The notes below the pieces were generated by a model that made no database searches, was not told the origin of the DNA, and saw only the letters and a list, made by a program, of their open reading frames with translations. A DNA stretch of 64,000 bases from NCBI GenBank assembly GCA_947085815.1, contig CAMTXU010000020.1, forward strand, positions 1 through 64,000, in the 5' to 3' direction. This document shows, in pieces, positions 8,820-18,604 of this stretch; positions within the stretch are counted from its first letter, which is position 1; every line of letters starts with the position of its first letter. This DNA comes from Fen-1258 sp947085815 (lineage in GTDB: Bacteria; Bacteroidota; Ignavibacteria; Ignavibacteriales; Melioribacteraceae). A program made the position numbers and the translations under genes.

Positions 8820-10662
8820 TTTTTCCTCCAAGGATTTCAACTATCTGATTTTCAATGTCGCTGGATCTGAAAGGTAATCCCTTAACAAGATTGTACTGAA
8901 GGACATCAATAAGAAATTCACTACGAATAATTTTAGCAAGCTGCCCAAGATTAATTTCCGGAATCAGAATTTTTTTGAATTTACTCAATACATCTTTTGT
9001 GTTTTTAGGCATTGGATGAATATATTTCAAATGAGCTTGAGATACTTTTATTCCTCTTCCGGTTACTTTATCAACAGCTTCTTTAATCGCTCCATAAGTT
9101 CCACCCCAACCTAAAACTAAAAGCTCCCCCCCGGCTTCACCTTCAACCGTCAAATCGGGTATATCATTTTTTACGTTATTTATTTTCTGATCTCTCAGCT
9201 TCACCATAAGATCATGATTAGAAGGATCGGTGTTTACGTTTCCTGTGATGTTTGCTTTTTCGAGCCCGCCAATGCGATGCTCAAGTCCAGGCGTTCCTGG
9301 TCTAACCCAAGGTCTTGCTAAATTTTCGTCTCTTGAGTAAGGCGCAAATCCCTCTTTTTCGGTAGTAAATTTAACGGGGATTTCGGGAATTTCATCTGCA
9401 TGAGGAACACGCCAAGGTTCAGATCCGTTGCCAATATAGCCGTCTGTTAAAAGCATTACAGGGGTCATATACTTAACGGCAATTCTTGATGCTTCAATAG
9501 CCATGTAAAAACAATCGCTAGGGGTGGCGGCGGCGAGGACAGGAATTGGAGCTTCTCCATTTCTTCCGTAGACGGCTTGCAGTAGATCTGCCTGTTCTGT
9601 TTTTGTTGGCAATCCGGTACTTGGACCACCTCTCTGAACATTCACAATCACTAAAGGTAATTCTGTCATAACGCCTAAACCGATTGCCTCTGTCTTTAGA
9701 GCCACACCGGGACCGCTTGTTGTTGTAATCGCAAGTGATCCGGCGAATGCCGCACCAACGGCTGAAGTGATACCTGCAATTTCATCTTCGGCTTGAAATG
9801 TTTTTACACCAAAATTTTTATATCCGGCAAGGTATTGAAGAATTTCAGTTGCGGGTGTTATGGGGTACGATCCTAAGAAAAGAGGGAGCCCGCTTTTTAT
9901 TGATGCAGTTACAAAGCCAAGTGCTGTAGCCTCATTACCGGATATATTTCTATAGATGCCCTTCTTCAATTTGGCGGGCTCAACGGAATATCTGTTTTCG
10001 AAAATTTCGGTGGTTTCTCCAAAATAATATCCAGTTTTTAGAACTGTCTCATTTGCGCTAAGAATTTCCGGCTTGTCCTTGAATTTTGTGTTCAACCAAT
10101 TAATGGTTGGTTCAATAGGACGGTTGTACATCCAATACATCAGACCAAGTGCAAAAAAGTTTTTACATCTATTTACATCTCTGATGCTCAATCCGCTATC
10201 TTTTAACGCTGTGGAGGTGAGAGTAGTAATTGGAACCTGATAAACTTTATAGCCGGCTAATGAATCGTCATCTAAAGGATTTTTATCATACTTCGCCAAT
10301 TTCAAATTTTTAGCGTCGAACGAATCTGTATTGACGATAATAATTCCATCCCGCTTCAAGTCAACTAAATTCTTTCTCAATGCTGCGGGGTTCATAGCAA
10401 CCAATACATCGGGTGTATCGCCCGGTGTATGAATATCACTTGAACTGAAGTGAACTTGAAAACCGCTTACGCCGTATAATGTTCCGGCAGGCGCTCGAAT
10501 TTCGGCAGGATAATCAGGTAGTGTACCAAGGTCGTTACCCATTAATGCAGTCGTGTCACTAAATTGCGAACCGGTTAACTGCATACCGTCGCCGGAGTCA
10601 CCGGCAAATCTAATAGTTACTTCTTTAAGATCAAGTATTTCTTTTTCTGATTCTTGTGCCAT
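8809..10662 (-). CDS. korA: 2-oxoglutarate:ferredoxin oxidoreductase, gamma-alpha fusion subunit
   Basis: A 617-residue subunit in which the gamma domain (about 1-195, starting IRFAGDSGDGMQLTG) is fused to the alpha pyrimidine-binding domain (from about 235, GNEATALGFV...SYPITPATEILQYL). This fused architecture, with a separate KorB and no ferredoxin subunit gene nearby, is the usual two-subunit Kor of many anaerobes and of Chlorobi/Ignavibacteria. It supports an oxidative or reductive TCA step. It could also accept other 2-oxoacids; the Kor assignment rests on overall pattern. Confidence 0.92.
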   Translation of the reverse strand: MAQESEKEILDLKEVTIRFAGDSGDGMQLTGSQFSDTTALMGNDLGTLPDYPAEIRAPAGTLYGVSGFQVHFSSSDIHTPGDTPDVLVAMNPAALRKNLVDLKRDGIIIVNTDSFDAKNLKLAKYDKNPLDDDSLAGYKVYQVPITTLTSTALKDSGLSIRDVNRCKNFFALGLMYWMYNRPIEPTINWLNTKFKDKPEILSANETVLKTGYYFGETTEIFENRYSVEPAKLKKGIYRNISGNEATALGFVTASIKSGLPLFLGSYPITPATEILQYLAGYKNFGVKTFQAEDEIAGITSAVGAAFAGSLAITTTSGPGVALKTEAIGLGVMTELPLVIVNVQRGGPSTGLPTKTEQADLLQAVYGRNGEAPIPVLAAATPSDCFYMAIEASRIAVKYMTPVMLLTDGYIGNGSEPWRVPHADEIPEIPVKFTTEKEGFAPYSRDENLARPWVRPGTPGLEHRIGGLEKANITGNVNTDPSNHDLMVKLRDQKINNVKNDIPDLTVEGEAGGELLVLGWGGTYGAIKEAVDKVTGRGIKVSQAHLKYIHPMPKNTKDVLSKFKKILIPEINLGQLAKIIRSEFLIDVLQYNLVKGLPFRSSDIENQIVEILGGKNGK

Positions 10663-10743
10663 TGGTATTGCTCAATTATTATTTACAATTAGTTCTTTTG
10701 CGCCCCAAAAATATGAAAGCTATGTAGGATTAGCAATTGATAT

Positions 10744-12549
10744 TCACTTTGCTTTTTGAAGCATAATTAAGAATTCGTCTGCATTTACAAAGCCTGTGAG
10801 TCTTTCTACTTCTTCTCCTTTCTTATTGATTATAAGAACAGTAGGCATTCCAACAATTTTGAATTTGTTCCTCAATTGTTCGTTCTCTTCAGAAAGGCTC
10901 TGAGTCATATCAACTTTATAAGTAGTGAATTTTGCGAGTTCTTCAATAACTCTCGGTTCTGAAAAAGTTAATGCATCTAACTCTTTACATGGTATGCACC
11001 AATCCGCGTAGAAATCAATTACCATGCTTTCATTTTTCATTAATGTTTGCTCATACTTAGCTTCTGAGAACCTTTGCCATTCGGGCGCCTGATTCCTGGC
11101 GGGAATAAGAGCATGGATCGAAATCGCAATCACAATCATTGAAAAGACTAATTTGACCAGTCGGAACGTCTTTACATTATTTGCCATTTTATCAATGAAC
11201 AACAAATAAAGTGAAGCCAAAATTCCAAAGACCGGCAGTAGAAATCTATTTACATCTTTAGGTAAGAGAGGACCGACAAAATAGATAGCCATTCCAAGAA
11301 GTAGGAATCCGAAGATATGTTTCACTCCCTCCATCCAGTCTCCCGCGCGAGGAAGTTTTTTAATCTTACCCGAAAATAGTGCTAAGAGGAGATAAGGAAA
11401 ACCTAACCCGAGAGCCAGAACAAAAAACATTAGGAACCCGTAAAGAGGATCTCCTTTTGCGGCGACGTAAGTAACTAAACCGAGAACAAAAGGTCCAATA
11501 CATGGTGCCGCCACAATTCCCATAGTTAATCCCATAAAGAACGCTCCGAAGACACCACCTTTAGCCCCGCCGGCTTTCATCACCCATGAATCTGGAAGTT
11601 TGAATTCATATACGCCGAATTGACTTAACGCGAGTATTACGAAGAGAAGCGCAATTCCAATTAATACAAACATATTCTGCATCAAAGTACCAAAGAGCGC
11701 ACCGCTGAGCGATGTAACAACTCCTATGACCGAATAAGTTAGAGCCATTCCCAAGACATATAAAATTCCCAATAAAAAGAGACGGCTTGTGCGCCCCTCA
11801 CTTTGCCCTCCGAAATAACCTATTGTGATTGGAATGAGAGGATATACACATGGCGTTAAATTTAAAGCCAGACCTCCAATAAAAACTAAAATTAAACTTA
11901 GAAAGAGACCGCTCTTTTCAAGTGTTGAGGCGATAGAGTTATCATCTTCTTTTTCAACGGTTAACTCAGCTTTGGAGATTTCAGTAGTTTCATCCGGAGC
12001 CACTTTATTAGAATTTGATTCCAGACTGTCTACCTTAGCGTCAAGCTTTTGAACATCGGCTACTTCACTGGCACCAATTACCTCGATAAGTAGATCTGTG
12101 GATGTGCTTGTCGGGGGCATACATGTTTGGTCGTTGCATGCCTGGAAATTAAATTGTACCGGGAAAGAGAACTTACCATTTGGAGTGTTTTTATTGAGAG
12201 AAAAGGTAAGCTCAATTTTTATTTTATCACTATAAACCGAAACCGGTTTTTCCGAGAATTCGAATTTTAGATCTTGTGCCTTAGGATAAACTGCATTTTG
12301 AAGTGTTATTTTATTGCTCTTAACTGTCAAACTCGAGGCAATTAAAAATTCATCGTATGGTTTGTTTGAATTAATATGCCACGATTCTGCAATCTGAGCA
12401 TTAAGAACAACTTTGAATTGTGTACCCGGGCTGACCGTCAGATTATTCTGCACGAATTTTATTTTAACTAAATCAGTCTGATCAAATTGAGCAGATACAA
12501 ATTGCGAAGTGAAAAATAGACAGATTGCAAACAATTTATTGATATTCAT
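10744..12549 (-). CDS. dsbD: thiol:disulfide interchange protein DsbD
   Basis: Inner-membrane protein that carries electrons from cytosolic thioredoxin to periplasmic disulfide reductases. After a signal peptide ending near residue 20, there is a periplasmic alpha domain with the CNDQTC cysteine pair (about 137-142), an acidic linker, and a membrane domain of about eight segments. That domain holds the two redox cysteines (LTPCVYPLIPITIGYF and APCIGPFVLG). A C-terminal thioredoxin domain with WCIPCK follows. All three redox pairs are present, so it should be functional. Length 601. Confidence 0.93.
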   Translation of the reverse strand: MNINKLFAICLFFTSQFVSAQFDQTDLVKIKFVQNNLTVSPGTQFKVVLNAQIAESWHINSNKPYDEFLIASSLTVKSNKITLQNAVYPKAQDLKFEFSEKPVSVYSDKIKIELTFSLNKNTPNGKFSFPVQFNFQACNDQTCMPPTSTSTDLLIEVIGASEVADVQKLDAKVDSLESNSNKVAPDETTEISKAELTVEKEDDNSIASTLEKSGLFLSLILVFIGGLALNLTPCVYPLIPITIGYFGGQSEGRTSRLFLLGILYVLGMALTYSVIGVVTSLSGALFGTLMQNMFVLIGIALLFVILALSQFGVYEFKLPDSWVMKAGGAKGGVFGAFFMGLTMGIVAAPCIGPFVLGLVTYVAAKGDPLYGFLMFFVLALGLGFPYLLLALFSGKIKKLPRAGDWMEGVKHIFGFLLLGMAIYFVGPLLPKDVNRFLLPVFGILASLYLLFIDKMANNVKTFRLVKLVFSMIVIAISIHALIPARNQAPEWQRFSEAKYEQTLMKNESMVIDFYADWCIPCKELDALTFSEPRVIEELAKFTTYKVDMTQSLSEENEQLRNKFKIVGMPTVLIINKKGEEVERLTGFVNADEFLIMLQKAK

Positions 12550-12606
12550 GATATTCTCTTAATTGATTTCAGAGTAACAAATTTTTGTGATGGTTGAGAA
12601 GAGCTA

Positions 12607-14247
12607 TTATTTTCTCCATCTCTGTACTATTGGGAATCTTCTTCCGTAACCAAATGCTTTTTTTGAGACACGAAGAACCGGCGCGGCTTGTTTGCGCTTA
12701 AATTCGTTTAAATCAACCATGCGTAATACTCTTTGAACTAATTCCTTGTTCCCGATGGATGAGAAAATCTCTTCAATCTCTTTTTGCTCCTCCAGATACA
12801 TCTCCAATATGTTATCTAACACATCGTATTCCGGAAGTGAATCTTGATCGGTTTGATTTGGGCGCAATTCCGCCGATGGGGCTTTTGCGATTATCGATGC
12901 CGGAATTATCTCTTCTGTCCGGTTGATATGGTTTACAATCTGATAAACTTGAGTTTTGTAAACATCGCCAATAACCGCTAAAGCACCGCACATATCGCCG
13001 TACAAAGTTGCATATCCAGTAGCAATCTCGGACTTATTTCCCGTGGTGCAAAGAAGATATCCGTGTTTGTTGGATAAAGCCATTAAGTATAAACCGCGTA
13101 CCCGCGATTGCAAATTTTCCTCGGTTATATTTTCGTCCAAACCTTTAAATGATTCACTCAACATCTCGAGCGCTTTATCAACAACAGGTTGAATAGAAAT
13201 ATTTTCCGATGAGGTTTCCAATTTCGAAATCAATTTTTGTGAATCGGTTAAGCTTCCGTTACTTGAATATTTGGAGGGCATCATAACAACGTGAACATTT
13301 TCGGCGCCCATTGCCTTAACAGCAATATAAGCAACCAGTGCTGAGTCGATTCCTCCGCTTAAACCAACAAGAACTTTTTTAAATCCGGTTTTTCTTACGT
13401 AATCTTTTAATCCCAATATAAGCGCATTAAGTACTTCATCTTCAAAATTTCCTTCGACCTTCGTTATCTCCTCATATTTTTTCTTCGTATCGTAAATGAA
13501 ATAATCTTCATCAAACACTTTTCCAAGCATGTCAAGAGCGCCGGTTTGATTGAGACACATACTCGCTCCGTCGAAAATTAATTCTGTTTGTGCACCTACG
13601 CAGCATACATAAACCAGAGAGCACTTATCGTTGCGTGTCAACATTGAGAGCATTTCCAATCTTTCCCGGCGTTTTCCAAAAGAGTATGGACTAGCGGAAA
13701 TATTTATCAGAATAGTCGCGCCGTCGTCAACAAGTTTCTGAACCGGATCGACCGTGTAGCGTCTATGTTTCCAATAATCGGCATCGTTCCAGATATCCTC
13801 GCAAATCGATATTCCAAGTTTTTCCCCTTTGAATTCGTAAACAGATACATCCTTGGCAGATTCAAAATAGCGGACTTCATCAAATACATCATAATTAGGA
13901 ATTAGGGTCTTACTTTGGATGAAACGAATTTTGCCTTCAAAACAAAGAACTGCCGAGTTATAAACACCGGTGCCGATATTATCTTCGAAATCTTCTGTAA
14001 TAGACCCGAAGATCAAACCAACATCTTTTGTTTGCATCGCTATTTCTTCTGCACTTTTTATTACTGCTTTACGGAACTCTTTCTTTTCTACAAGATCGAG
14101 CGGCGGATATCCGCAAAGGAATAATTCGGAAAAGATAACTAAGTCCGCTCCATCTCTGCATGCACGCTCGTAACCCAGAAGTATTTTTTCGGAATTACTT
14201 TTTAAGTCGCCGATAATCGGGTTAAATTGACAGACTGCTATTTTCAT
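12607..14247 (-). CDS. nadE: glutamine-dependent NAD+ synthetase
   Basis: Last step of NAD synthesis: amidation of deamido-NAD with glutamine nitrogen. The N-terminal nitrilase-type glutaminase has the Glu-Lys-Cys triad (FSELFLCGYPP near 40, SKTLIPNYDVFDE near 113, ISICEDIW near 150). The C-terminal synthetase has the PP-loop VGLSGGIDSALVAY near 292 and later SELRPNQTDQDSLPEYD. Length 546 fits the two-domain form. It is monocistronic. Confidence 0.94.
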   Translation of the reverse strand: MKIAVCQFNPIIGDLKSNSEKILLGYERACRDGADLVIFSELFLCGYPPLDLVEKKEFRKAVIKSAEEIAMQTKDVGLIFGSITEDFEDNIGTGVYNSAVLCFEGKIRFIQSKTLIPNYDVFDEVRYFESAKDVSVYEFKGEKLGISICEDIWNDADYWKHRRYTVDPVQKLVDDGATILINISASPYSFGKRRERLEMLSMLTRNDKCSLVYVCCVGAQTELIFDGASMCLNQTGALDMLGKVFDEDYFIYDTKKKYEEITKVEGNFEDEVLNALILGLKDYVRKTGFKKVLVGLSGGIDSALVAYIAVKAMGAENVHVVMMPSKYSSNGSLTDSQKLISKLETSSENISIQPVVDKALEMLSESFKGLDENITEENLQSRVRGLYLMALSNKHGYLLCTTGNKSEIATGYATLYGDMCGALAVIGDVYKTQVYQIVNHINRTEEIIPASIIAKAPSAELRPNQTDQDSLPEYDVLDNILEMYLEEQKEIEEIFSSIGNKELVQRVLRMVDLNEFKRKQAAPVLRVSKKAFGYGRRFPIVQRWRK

Positions 14248-14392
14248 TTATCGGAATTCAATATATCTTTTGATCAAAGTTAGTAAGAAGGAGAGTATTT
14301 TCAAATCTTTTGAGAGAATTGTTTGAAAATATTTCGAACCTTTACTGAAACTGAGCGTCTTATTTACCAGAAATAATTAATGAGGTGATATG

Positions 14393-14839
14393 ATGAGAGA
14401 TAGATTATACCGTTCGCGAAGAATAAAAGTGTTTGGAGGAGTTGCAGGAGGACTTGCACAATATTTTAATATAGATCCGATTATTGTAAGGATACTATTT
14501 GTAGTTTTCACACTAATGCACGGAATGGGATTGGTGCTCTACATAATCCTCTGGATTGTAGTTCCCGAAGAACCGTTTGAAAATGCTTATCCAATCAAAG
14601 ATGATGAGACAAAGACCGATGATCATTCTTCCAATTTTGCATCTGCAAGCAATGATGGTGTTCCCCCGGTGGTTAAAAAAAATGGATCGGGGAGAATTAT
14701 TGCCGGTACAATTTTAATTGCGCTCGGTGTCATATTTTTTGCCGACCGGTTTATTCCTACATTCGATTTTAGAGATATCGTTCCGATAGCATTTGTTCTG
14801 CTCGGAGGTTTATTAATTTGGAATTCATTGAAAAAGTAA
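14393..14839 (+). CDS. PspC-domain membrane protein
   Basis: Small membrane protein starting with a PspC domain (residues about 3-65: RLYRSRRIKVFGGVAGGLAQYFNIDP followed by a membrane segment). Two further hydrophobic segments near the C-terminus (IIAGTILIALGVIFFADRF; IVPIAFVLLGGLLIW) resemble the LiaI/LiaF-type segments of the next protein. PspC proteins sense or relay envelope stress. Two consecutive ATGs (14390, 14393) are possible; AGGTG spacing favours the second. It lies 12 bp before the next gene, so the two should act together. Confidence 0.82.
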   Translation: MRDRLYRSRRIKVFGGVAGGLAQYFNIDPIIVRILFVVFTLMHGMGLVLYIILWIVVPEEPFENAYPIKDDETKTDDHSSNFASASNDGVPPVVKKNGSGRIIAGTILIALGVIFFADRFIPTFDFRDIVPIAFVLLGGLLIWNSLKK

Positions 14840-14851
14840 CGGAGAGATAAA

Positions 14852-15748
14852 ATGAAAACTGGAAAATTATTTTGGGGTTTCTTTCTATTGACCCTCGGAG
14901 CTCTGTTTTTACTCTCGAAATATGATTTGCTTTCGTGTTCATTTGGTTTTGTTTGGGATATTTGGCCCTTAATTTTTGTCTTCTGGGGAGCGCTTGTAAT
15001 CTTCAAAGAAACATTCGCCCGTCCTTTCATCAACTCGCTTTTCGGTATCTTCTTAGCGTTGATGTTATTCGGAATTATGGAGAATGGTATCAACAGTTTT
15101 GATTTTTCAGAAAGCAATGAAGTCTTTTCAGAATTTTATGAAGAGAATTACGACCCCGGAATTAAAACGGCAGACTTGGAGATCAGTTCCGGAGCGGGTT
15201 TATTTATTATACGCGGCAGTACCGATAAGTTAGCTGAAGGAAAAACGAAAGGAAATATCGCTGAGTACGATTTTGAATTGTGGAAAGATGATGACCACGC
15301 TAATGTGCGTTTTAAGCTTCACAAACGGAATTTTAATTTTTTCCGTGGAAGGTTTAAGAATCAGCTTGAAGTTGCTTTGAATCAAAATCCTGTGTGGGAT
15401 ATTAATTTAAATATAGGCGCGTCAAAATCAAATTTCGATTTGACGGAATACAAAGTTAAAAACGTTTCACTTCATACCGGAGCTGCCAGCGGACGTATTA
15501 AGCTGGGAGACAAATTTGATTCTACAACTGTTGATATTCATATGGGTGCCGCAAGCATTACCGTTGAAATTCCAAAAACATCCGGCTGCTCTATCAACAG
15601 CGATATGGCATTGGTCTCGAGAGATTTTTCCGGTTTCAATAAAAAATATTCCGGTTATTATGAAACCGAAAATTTTAAATCCTCGTCGAAAAAGATATTT
15701 ATTAATGTTGAAGGTGGGGTATCATCAATCAAAGTGAAGCGGTATTAA
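14852..15748 (+). CDS. LiaF-type transmembrane / toastrack-domain protein
   Basis: About four hydrophobic segments occupy residues 1-85 (including FWGFFLLTLGALFLLSKYDLL). A long beta-rich C-terminal half follows with repeated patterns such as LEISSGAGLFIIRG, LNIGASKSNFDLTEY, LHTGAASGRIKLG and IHMGAASITVEIP. That is the stacked-strand 'toastrack' layout of DUF4097/LiaF-C-like domains. Together with the PspC gene upstream it looks like an envelope-stress sensing module, by analogy with LiaF and PspC families; the actual signal is unknown. Confidence 0.7.
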   Translation: MKTGKLFWGFFLLTLGALFLLSKYDLLSCSFGFVWDIWPLIFVFWGALVIFKETFARPFINSLFGIFLALMLFGIMENGINSFDFSESNEVFSEFYEENYDPGIKTADLEISSGAGLFIIRGSTDKLAEGKTKGNIAEYDFELWKDDDHANVRFKLHKRNFNFFRGRFKNQLEVALNQNPVWDINLNIGASKSNFDLTEYKVKNVSLHTGAASGRIKLGDKFDSTTVDIHMGAASITVEIPKTSGCSINSDMALVSRDFSGFNKKYSGYYETENFKSSSKKIFINVEGGVSSIKVKRY

Positions 15749-15763
15749 GTGCCATTTTCGTGA

Positions 15764-16114
15764 TCATGATCGTGTTCTTCTTTTTTTGCGGATTTGTTTC
15801 GGCGGAATCCATAAAAATTTTTTCATTACCACACAATTATCATCGTCAAACTGAACTCCTTCACTACGAAGGAGTTCTTCCATAAGTTTCATATCTCCGA
15901 AATGAATTTTGCCGGTCAATGCGCCGTGTCTGTTAACTACGCGATGGCAAGGCAGTCCGCTTTCTTTCGTACCATTTAGTGCCCAGCCAACAGTCCGCGC
16001 AGCAGATCGGATCCCGCATGCTTCAGCAATGGCTCCATATGTGGTTACTTTTCCTCTTGGAATTTTGGCAACTACTTTATAGACACGATCAAAAAAATCT
16101 GATTTTTTTTTCAT
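15764..16114 (-). CDS. MGMT-family (Ogt/ATL-like) protein
   Basis: A 116-residue stand-alone C-terminal domain of the O6-alkylguanine-DNA alkyltransferase family: IPRGKVTTYGAIAEACG is the helix-turn-helix and GLPCHRVVNRHGALTG carries the active-site PCHRV with its cysteine present. Alkyltransferase-like (ATL) proteins of similar length usually have Trp in place of this Cys. This one could therefore be a minimal methyl-accepting protein rather than a pure lesion-binding ATL. It converges on the toastrack gene. Confidence 0.82.
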   Translation of the reverse strand: MKKKSDFFDRVYKVVAKIPRGKVTTYGAIAEACGIRSAARTVGWALNGTKESGLPCHRVVNRHGALTGKIHFGDMKLMEELLRSEGVQFDDDNCVVMKKFLWIPPKQIRKKRRTRS

Positions 16115-16178
16115 GTTTTTATTGTAGCGAAGATTTCCAATCTGCGCTTAGTGAATAGATTAGAAATCTGTTCTACAT

Positions 16179-16592
16179 TTATTCACCCATTACTTTTATC
16201 AGAACTCTCTTTCTTCTCTGCCCATCGAATTCAGCGTAGTAAATTTGCTGCCATGGTCCAAAATCCAATTTTCCGTCAGTAACCGGAACGATCACTTCAT
16301 GATGAACCAACAAACTTTTCAAATGCGCGTCTCCGTTATCCTCACCTGTTCTATGATGCCGGTAATCGGATTTAAACGGCGCCAAATTCTCAAGCCATTC
16401 ATCAATATCCTGAATCAATCCGCTTTCGGCATCATTAACATAAATACCGGCTGTAATGTGCATGGCAGAGACCAAAATCATTCCATCCTTGATACCGCTT
16501 TTCTTAAGCGCCTTTTCAACCTCGGCGGTGATATTGATATATTCTCTTCTTTTAGATGTGTTAAACCAAATGTGTTCTGTGTGAAATTTCAT
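16179..16592 (-). CDS. YjbQ family (UPF0047) protein
   Basis: A 137-residue protein of the YjbQ/UPF0047 family: EYINITAEVEKALKKSGI, VSAMHITAGIYVNDAE, DYRHHRTGEDNGDAHLKSLL and GPWQQIYYAEFDGQRRKR are the conserved stretches. Members have been linked to weak thiamine-phosphate synthase activity, but the physiological role is unclear. AAGGAGCT is positioned well before the ATG. It lies 9 bp after the cNMP-binding gene, in the prfB operon. Confidence 0.88.
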   Translation of the reverse strand: MKFHTEHIWFNTSKRREYINITAEVEKALKKSGIKDGMILVSAMHITAGIYVNDAESGLIQDIDEWLENLAPFKSDYRHHRTGEDNGDAHLKSLLVHHEVIVPVTDGKLDFGPWQQIYYAEFDGQRRKRVLIKVMGE

Positions 16593-16601
16593 AAAGCTCC
16601 T

Positions 16602-16952
16602 TCAATATTTCGTATATCGTTTACTTTGCTGTTCGGTTGAATCTGCTAGTCGTTCTGCAAGTGTTCTGATAAGTTTCTTTGAAATATCTGGATAGAGTTT
16701 AATTAGATCATCCAGCTCACCTTCAATAGAAAGAAGATTACAATCGGTGAGTGCTTTAAGAGTAGCATTTCTCGGTCTGTTTAGAATCATGCTTATCTCT
16801 CCAATCATATCACCGGCATTTTCAAATTCAGTAATTTTTCTATTGTTCTTGAAGACGCCAACTTTCCCCTCTACCAGAACAAAAATGCACTTTGCTTTCT
16901 CCCCTTCAGCGGCAATCACGTCATCTTTTTTAAAATATTTCATTGTAGACAT
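16602..16952 (-). CDS. cyclic nucleotide-binding domain protein
   Basis: A single Crp-type sensory domain (116 residues) with no DNA-binding helix-turn-helix: GEKAKCIFVLVEGKVGVFKNNRKI and GDMIGEISMILNRPRNATLKALTDCNLLSIE follow the cNMP-binding beta-roll pattern, with E and R near the phosphate-binding cassette. It might bind a nucleotide and act through a partner protein. It lies 12 bp after prfB and just before yjbQ on the same strand. Confidence 0.82.
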   Translation of the reverse strand: MSTMKYFKKDDVIAAEGEKAKCIFVLVEGKVGVFKNNRKITEFENAGDMIGEISMILNRPRNATLKALTDCNLLSIEGELDDLIKLYPDISKKLIRTLAERLADSTEQQSKRYTKY

Positions 16953-16964
16953 ACTTCACCCAAA

Positions 16965-18066
16965 TTAGTTCTGCGTAAACTTGAGGAGATATTCTTTAAT
17001 AAAATTATTTATTTCTCCGTTCATTACACCTTGAGTATCGGAAGTTTCCCAGTTAGTACGATGATCTTTAACCATGTTGTAAGGATGAAAAACATAAGAG
17101 CGGATTTGACTTCCCCACTCAATTTTCATTTTAGTTTTTTCAATTTCATCGGCGGCGGCAGTCTGCTTATCCAACTCAATCTGATATAAACGCGATCTTA
17201 ACATTTTGAAAGCATTAGTTTTATTTTGAAGCTGCGAACGTTCCGTCTGACAGGCGGCAACAACTCCTGTGGGTATATGTGTTAGCCGGACTGCGGTTTC
17301 AACTTTATTAACATTCTGTCCGCCTTTGCCTCCCGAGCGGAATGTATCAATCCGTAAATCGGCGGGATTGATATCTATTTCAATCGTGTCGTCAATTTCG
17401 GGAATGACGAACACGGAAGCGAATGAAGTGTGACGGCGTTTGTTTGAATCGAACGGAGAGATACGCACCAAACGATGCACACCGTTTTCCGCTTTCAAAT
17501 ACCCGAATGCAAATTCCCCTTCAACTTCAATTGTGGCGCTTTTTATTCCGGCTCCGTCTCCATCAAGCCAGTCAACCAAATTCATTTTGTAACCGTTCTT
17601 TTCGCCCCAGCGCAGATACATTCGCATCAACATTTCCGCCCAGTCCTGAGACTCTGTTCCGCCTGCGCCGGAGTGAATTGTCATTATACAATTCTTGTCG
17701 TCATCACGTCCGCTCAGCATACTTTTCAATTCTAAGTCTGAGTAACTCTGCCCTATCGTATCCAGTTCGGTGTCTATTTCCGCCGTCAGGGCTTCATCCT
17801 GTTCAGCAATGGCAAGTTCTAAAAACTCTCTTAGATTTTTTTGCTTGTCATCAATTTTTTTCCAGGCGTTAACCCATATTTCAAGAGATTTTGATTTTTG
17901 AAAAAGGGATTGGGCATTTTTCTGGTCGTTCCAGAAACCGGGTGATTCAGCTTGATTGCGGATTTCTTCTATCTGTTTTTCTTTGTCAGCTACCTTAAAG
18001 ATAACCTCGTAGATTCTCAATCTTCTGTGTAAAATCATTTAATCTCTTTATTTGATCATCGAACAT
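16965..18066 (-). CDS. prfB: peptide chain release factor 2, with programmed +1 frameshift
   Basis: Terminates translation at UGA and UAA. Translation starts at ATG 18066 (AAGGA upstream) and reads 23 codons ending LRGYL, then meets in-frame TAA at 17997-17995. A +1 slip on CTT T continues as KVADKEKQIE to a total of 366 residues, the normal RF2 length. The stop-codon recognition motif SPF (in RISPFDSNKRRH) and the peptidyl-hydrolysis motif GGQ (in RSGGKGGQNVNK) are present. GAGG just before TAT CTT matches the internal Shine-Dalgarno sequence of the classical site. The unusual point is TAA where TGA is the rule. Confidence 0.93.
17994..18006 (-). promoter_or_regulatory. RF2 +1 frameshift site (CTT TAA)
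   Basis: On the minus strand GAGGT-TAT-CTT-TAA-G combines an anti-Shine-Dalgarno-pairing GAGG, the slippery CTT codon at 18000-17998 and stop TAA at 17997-17995. Skipping one T restores the RF2 frame. Confidence 0.88.
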
Positions 18067-18090
18067 TTTCTATTCCTTTATTTTTTTATT

Positions 18091-18140
18091 GGGAACGGCT
18101 GGTCACCGTTCGGAATTATTCTCGGAAGGGTCACAGACCC
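18091..18140. repeat. two small hairpins between atuA-like pair and prfB
   Basis: GAACGG...CCGTTC and AGGGTC-aca-GACCCT lie in the 86-bp gap between the small AtuA-like gene and prfB. They could act as a weak terminator, but no clear T-tract follows on the minus strand. Confidence 0.35.
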
Positions 18141-18152
18141 TACCCTACGTAG

Positions 18153-18464
18153 TTAGACTTCTACTTCCATTTTTAATAATGCAGCCGCTAGAGTTTTACC
18201 CTGAGCATCATGTTTGAGAGATACTGTACCGCCGCCGCCAAGTGTGTTATGTAACAAAAAATTCAGAGCACGAATGTTTGGCATCTCAAATCTTTCAACC
18301 TCACCCAGGCAAATTCCTTCAAAATGTTTTTTAACATTCTCTGTTGTTAAATGCTTCTTAATAATTTCATAACCCTTATCGTCGTAAGCAATGATTCCAA
18401 CGTTAGCTGCATCGCCTTTATCACCGCTTCTGCCATGCGCTATATCTATCAATTTAATTTTCAT
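18153..18464 (-). CDS. AtuA C-terminal-domain-like small protein
   Basis: A 103-residue protein beginning IKLIDIAHGRSGDKGDAANVGIIAY. This matches the C-terminal ferredoxin-fold-like part found at the end of long AtuA (acyclic terpene utilisation) proteins. Here it is a separate gene, 140 bp downstream of the gene for the main AtuA domain. The two products probably work as one enzyme; the substrate is not known. Confidence 0.75.
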   Translation of the reverse strand: MKIKLIDIAHGRSGDKGDAANVGIIAYDDKGYEIIKKHLTTENVKKHFEGICLGEVERFEMPNIRALNFLLHNTLGGGGTVSLKHDAQGKTLAAALLKMEVEV

Positions 18465-18604
18465 TTTTCTTCCCTTTACTTTTAATCATTCCTCGATAGG
18501 CCACCATAATATTGCCATGTAAATTTCAGTTTTTATGTCAATATATTTTTTTTTAGAATGTCGTACCCATTTCCCATCAACCATCTTCCAAGCGGTTTAC
18601 TGCG

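Noticed and set aside
16965..18038. prfB starting at 18038 with residues MILHRRLRIYEV
   Set aside because: Those residues come from reading the frameshift leader in the wrong frame; the other frame gives the conserved LRGYL leader with its own ATG and ribosome site.
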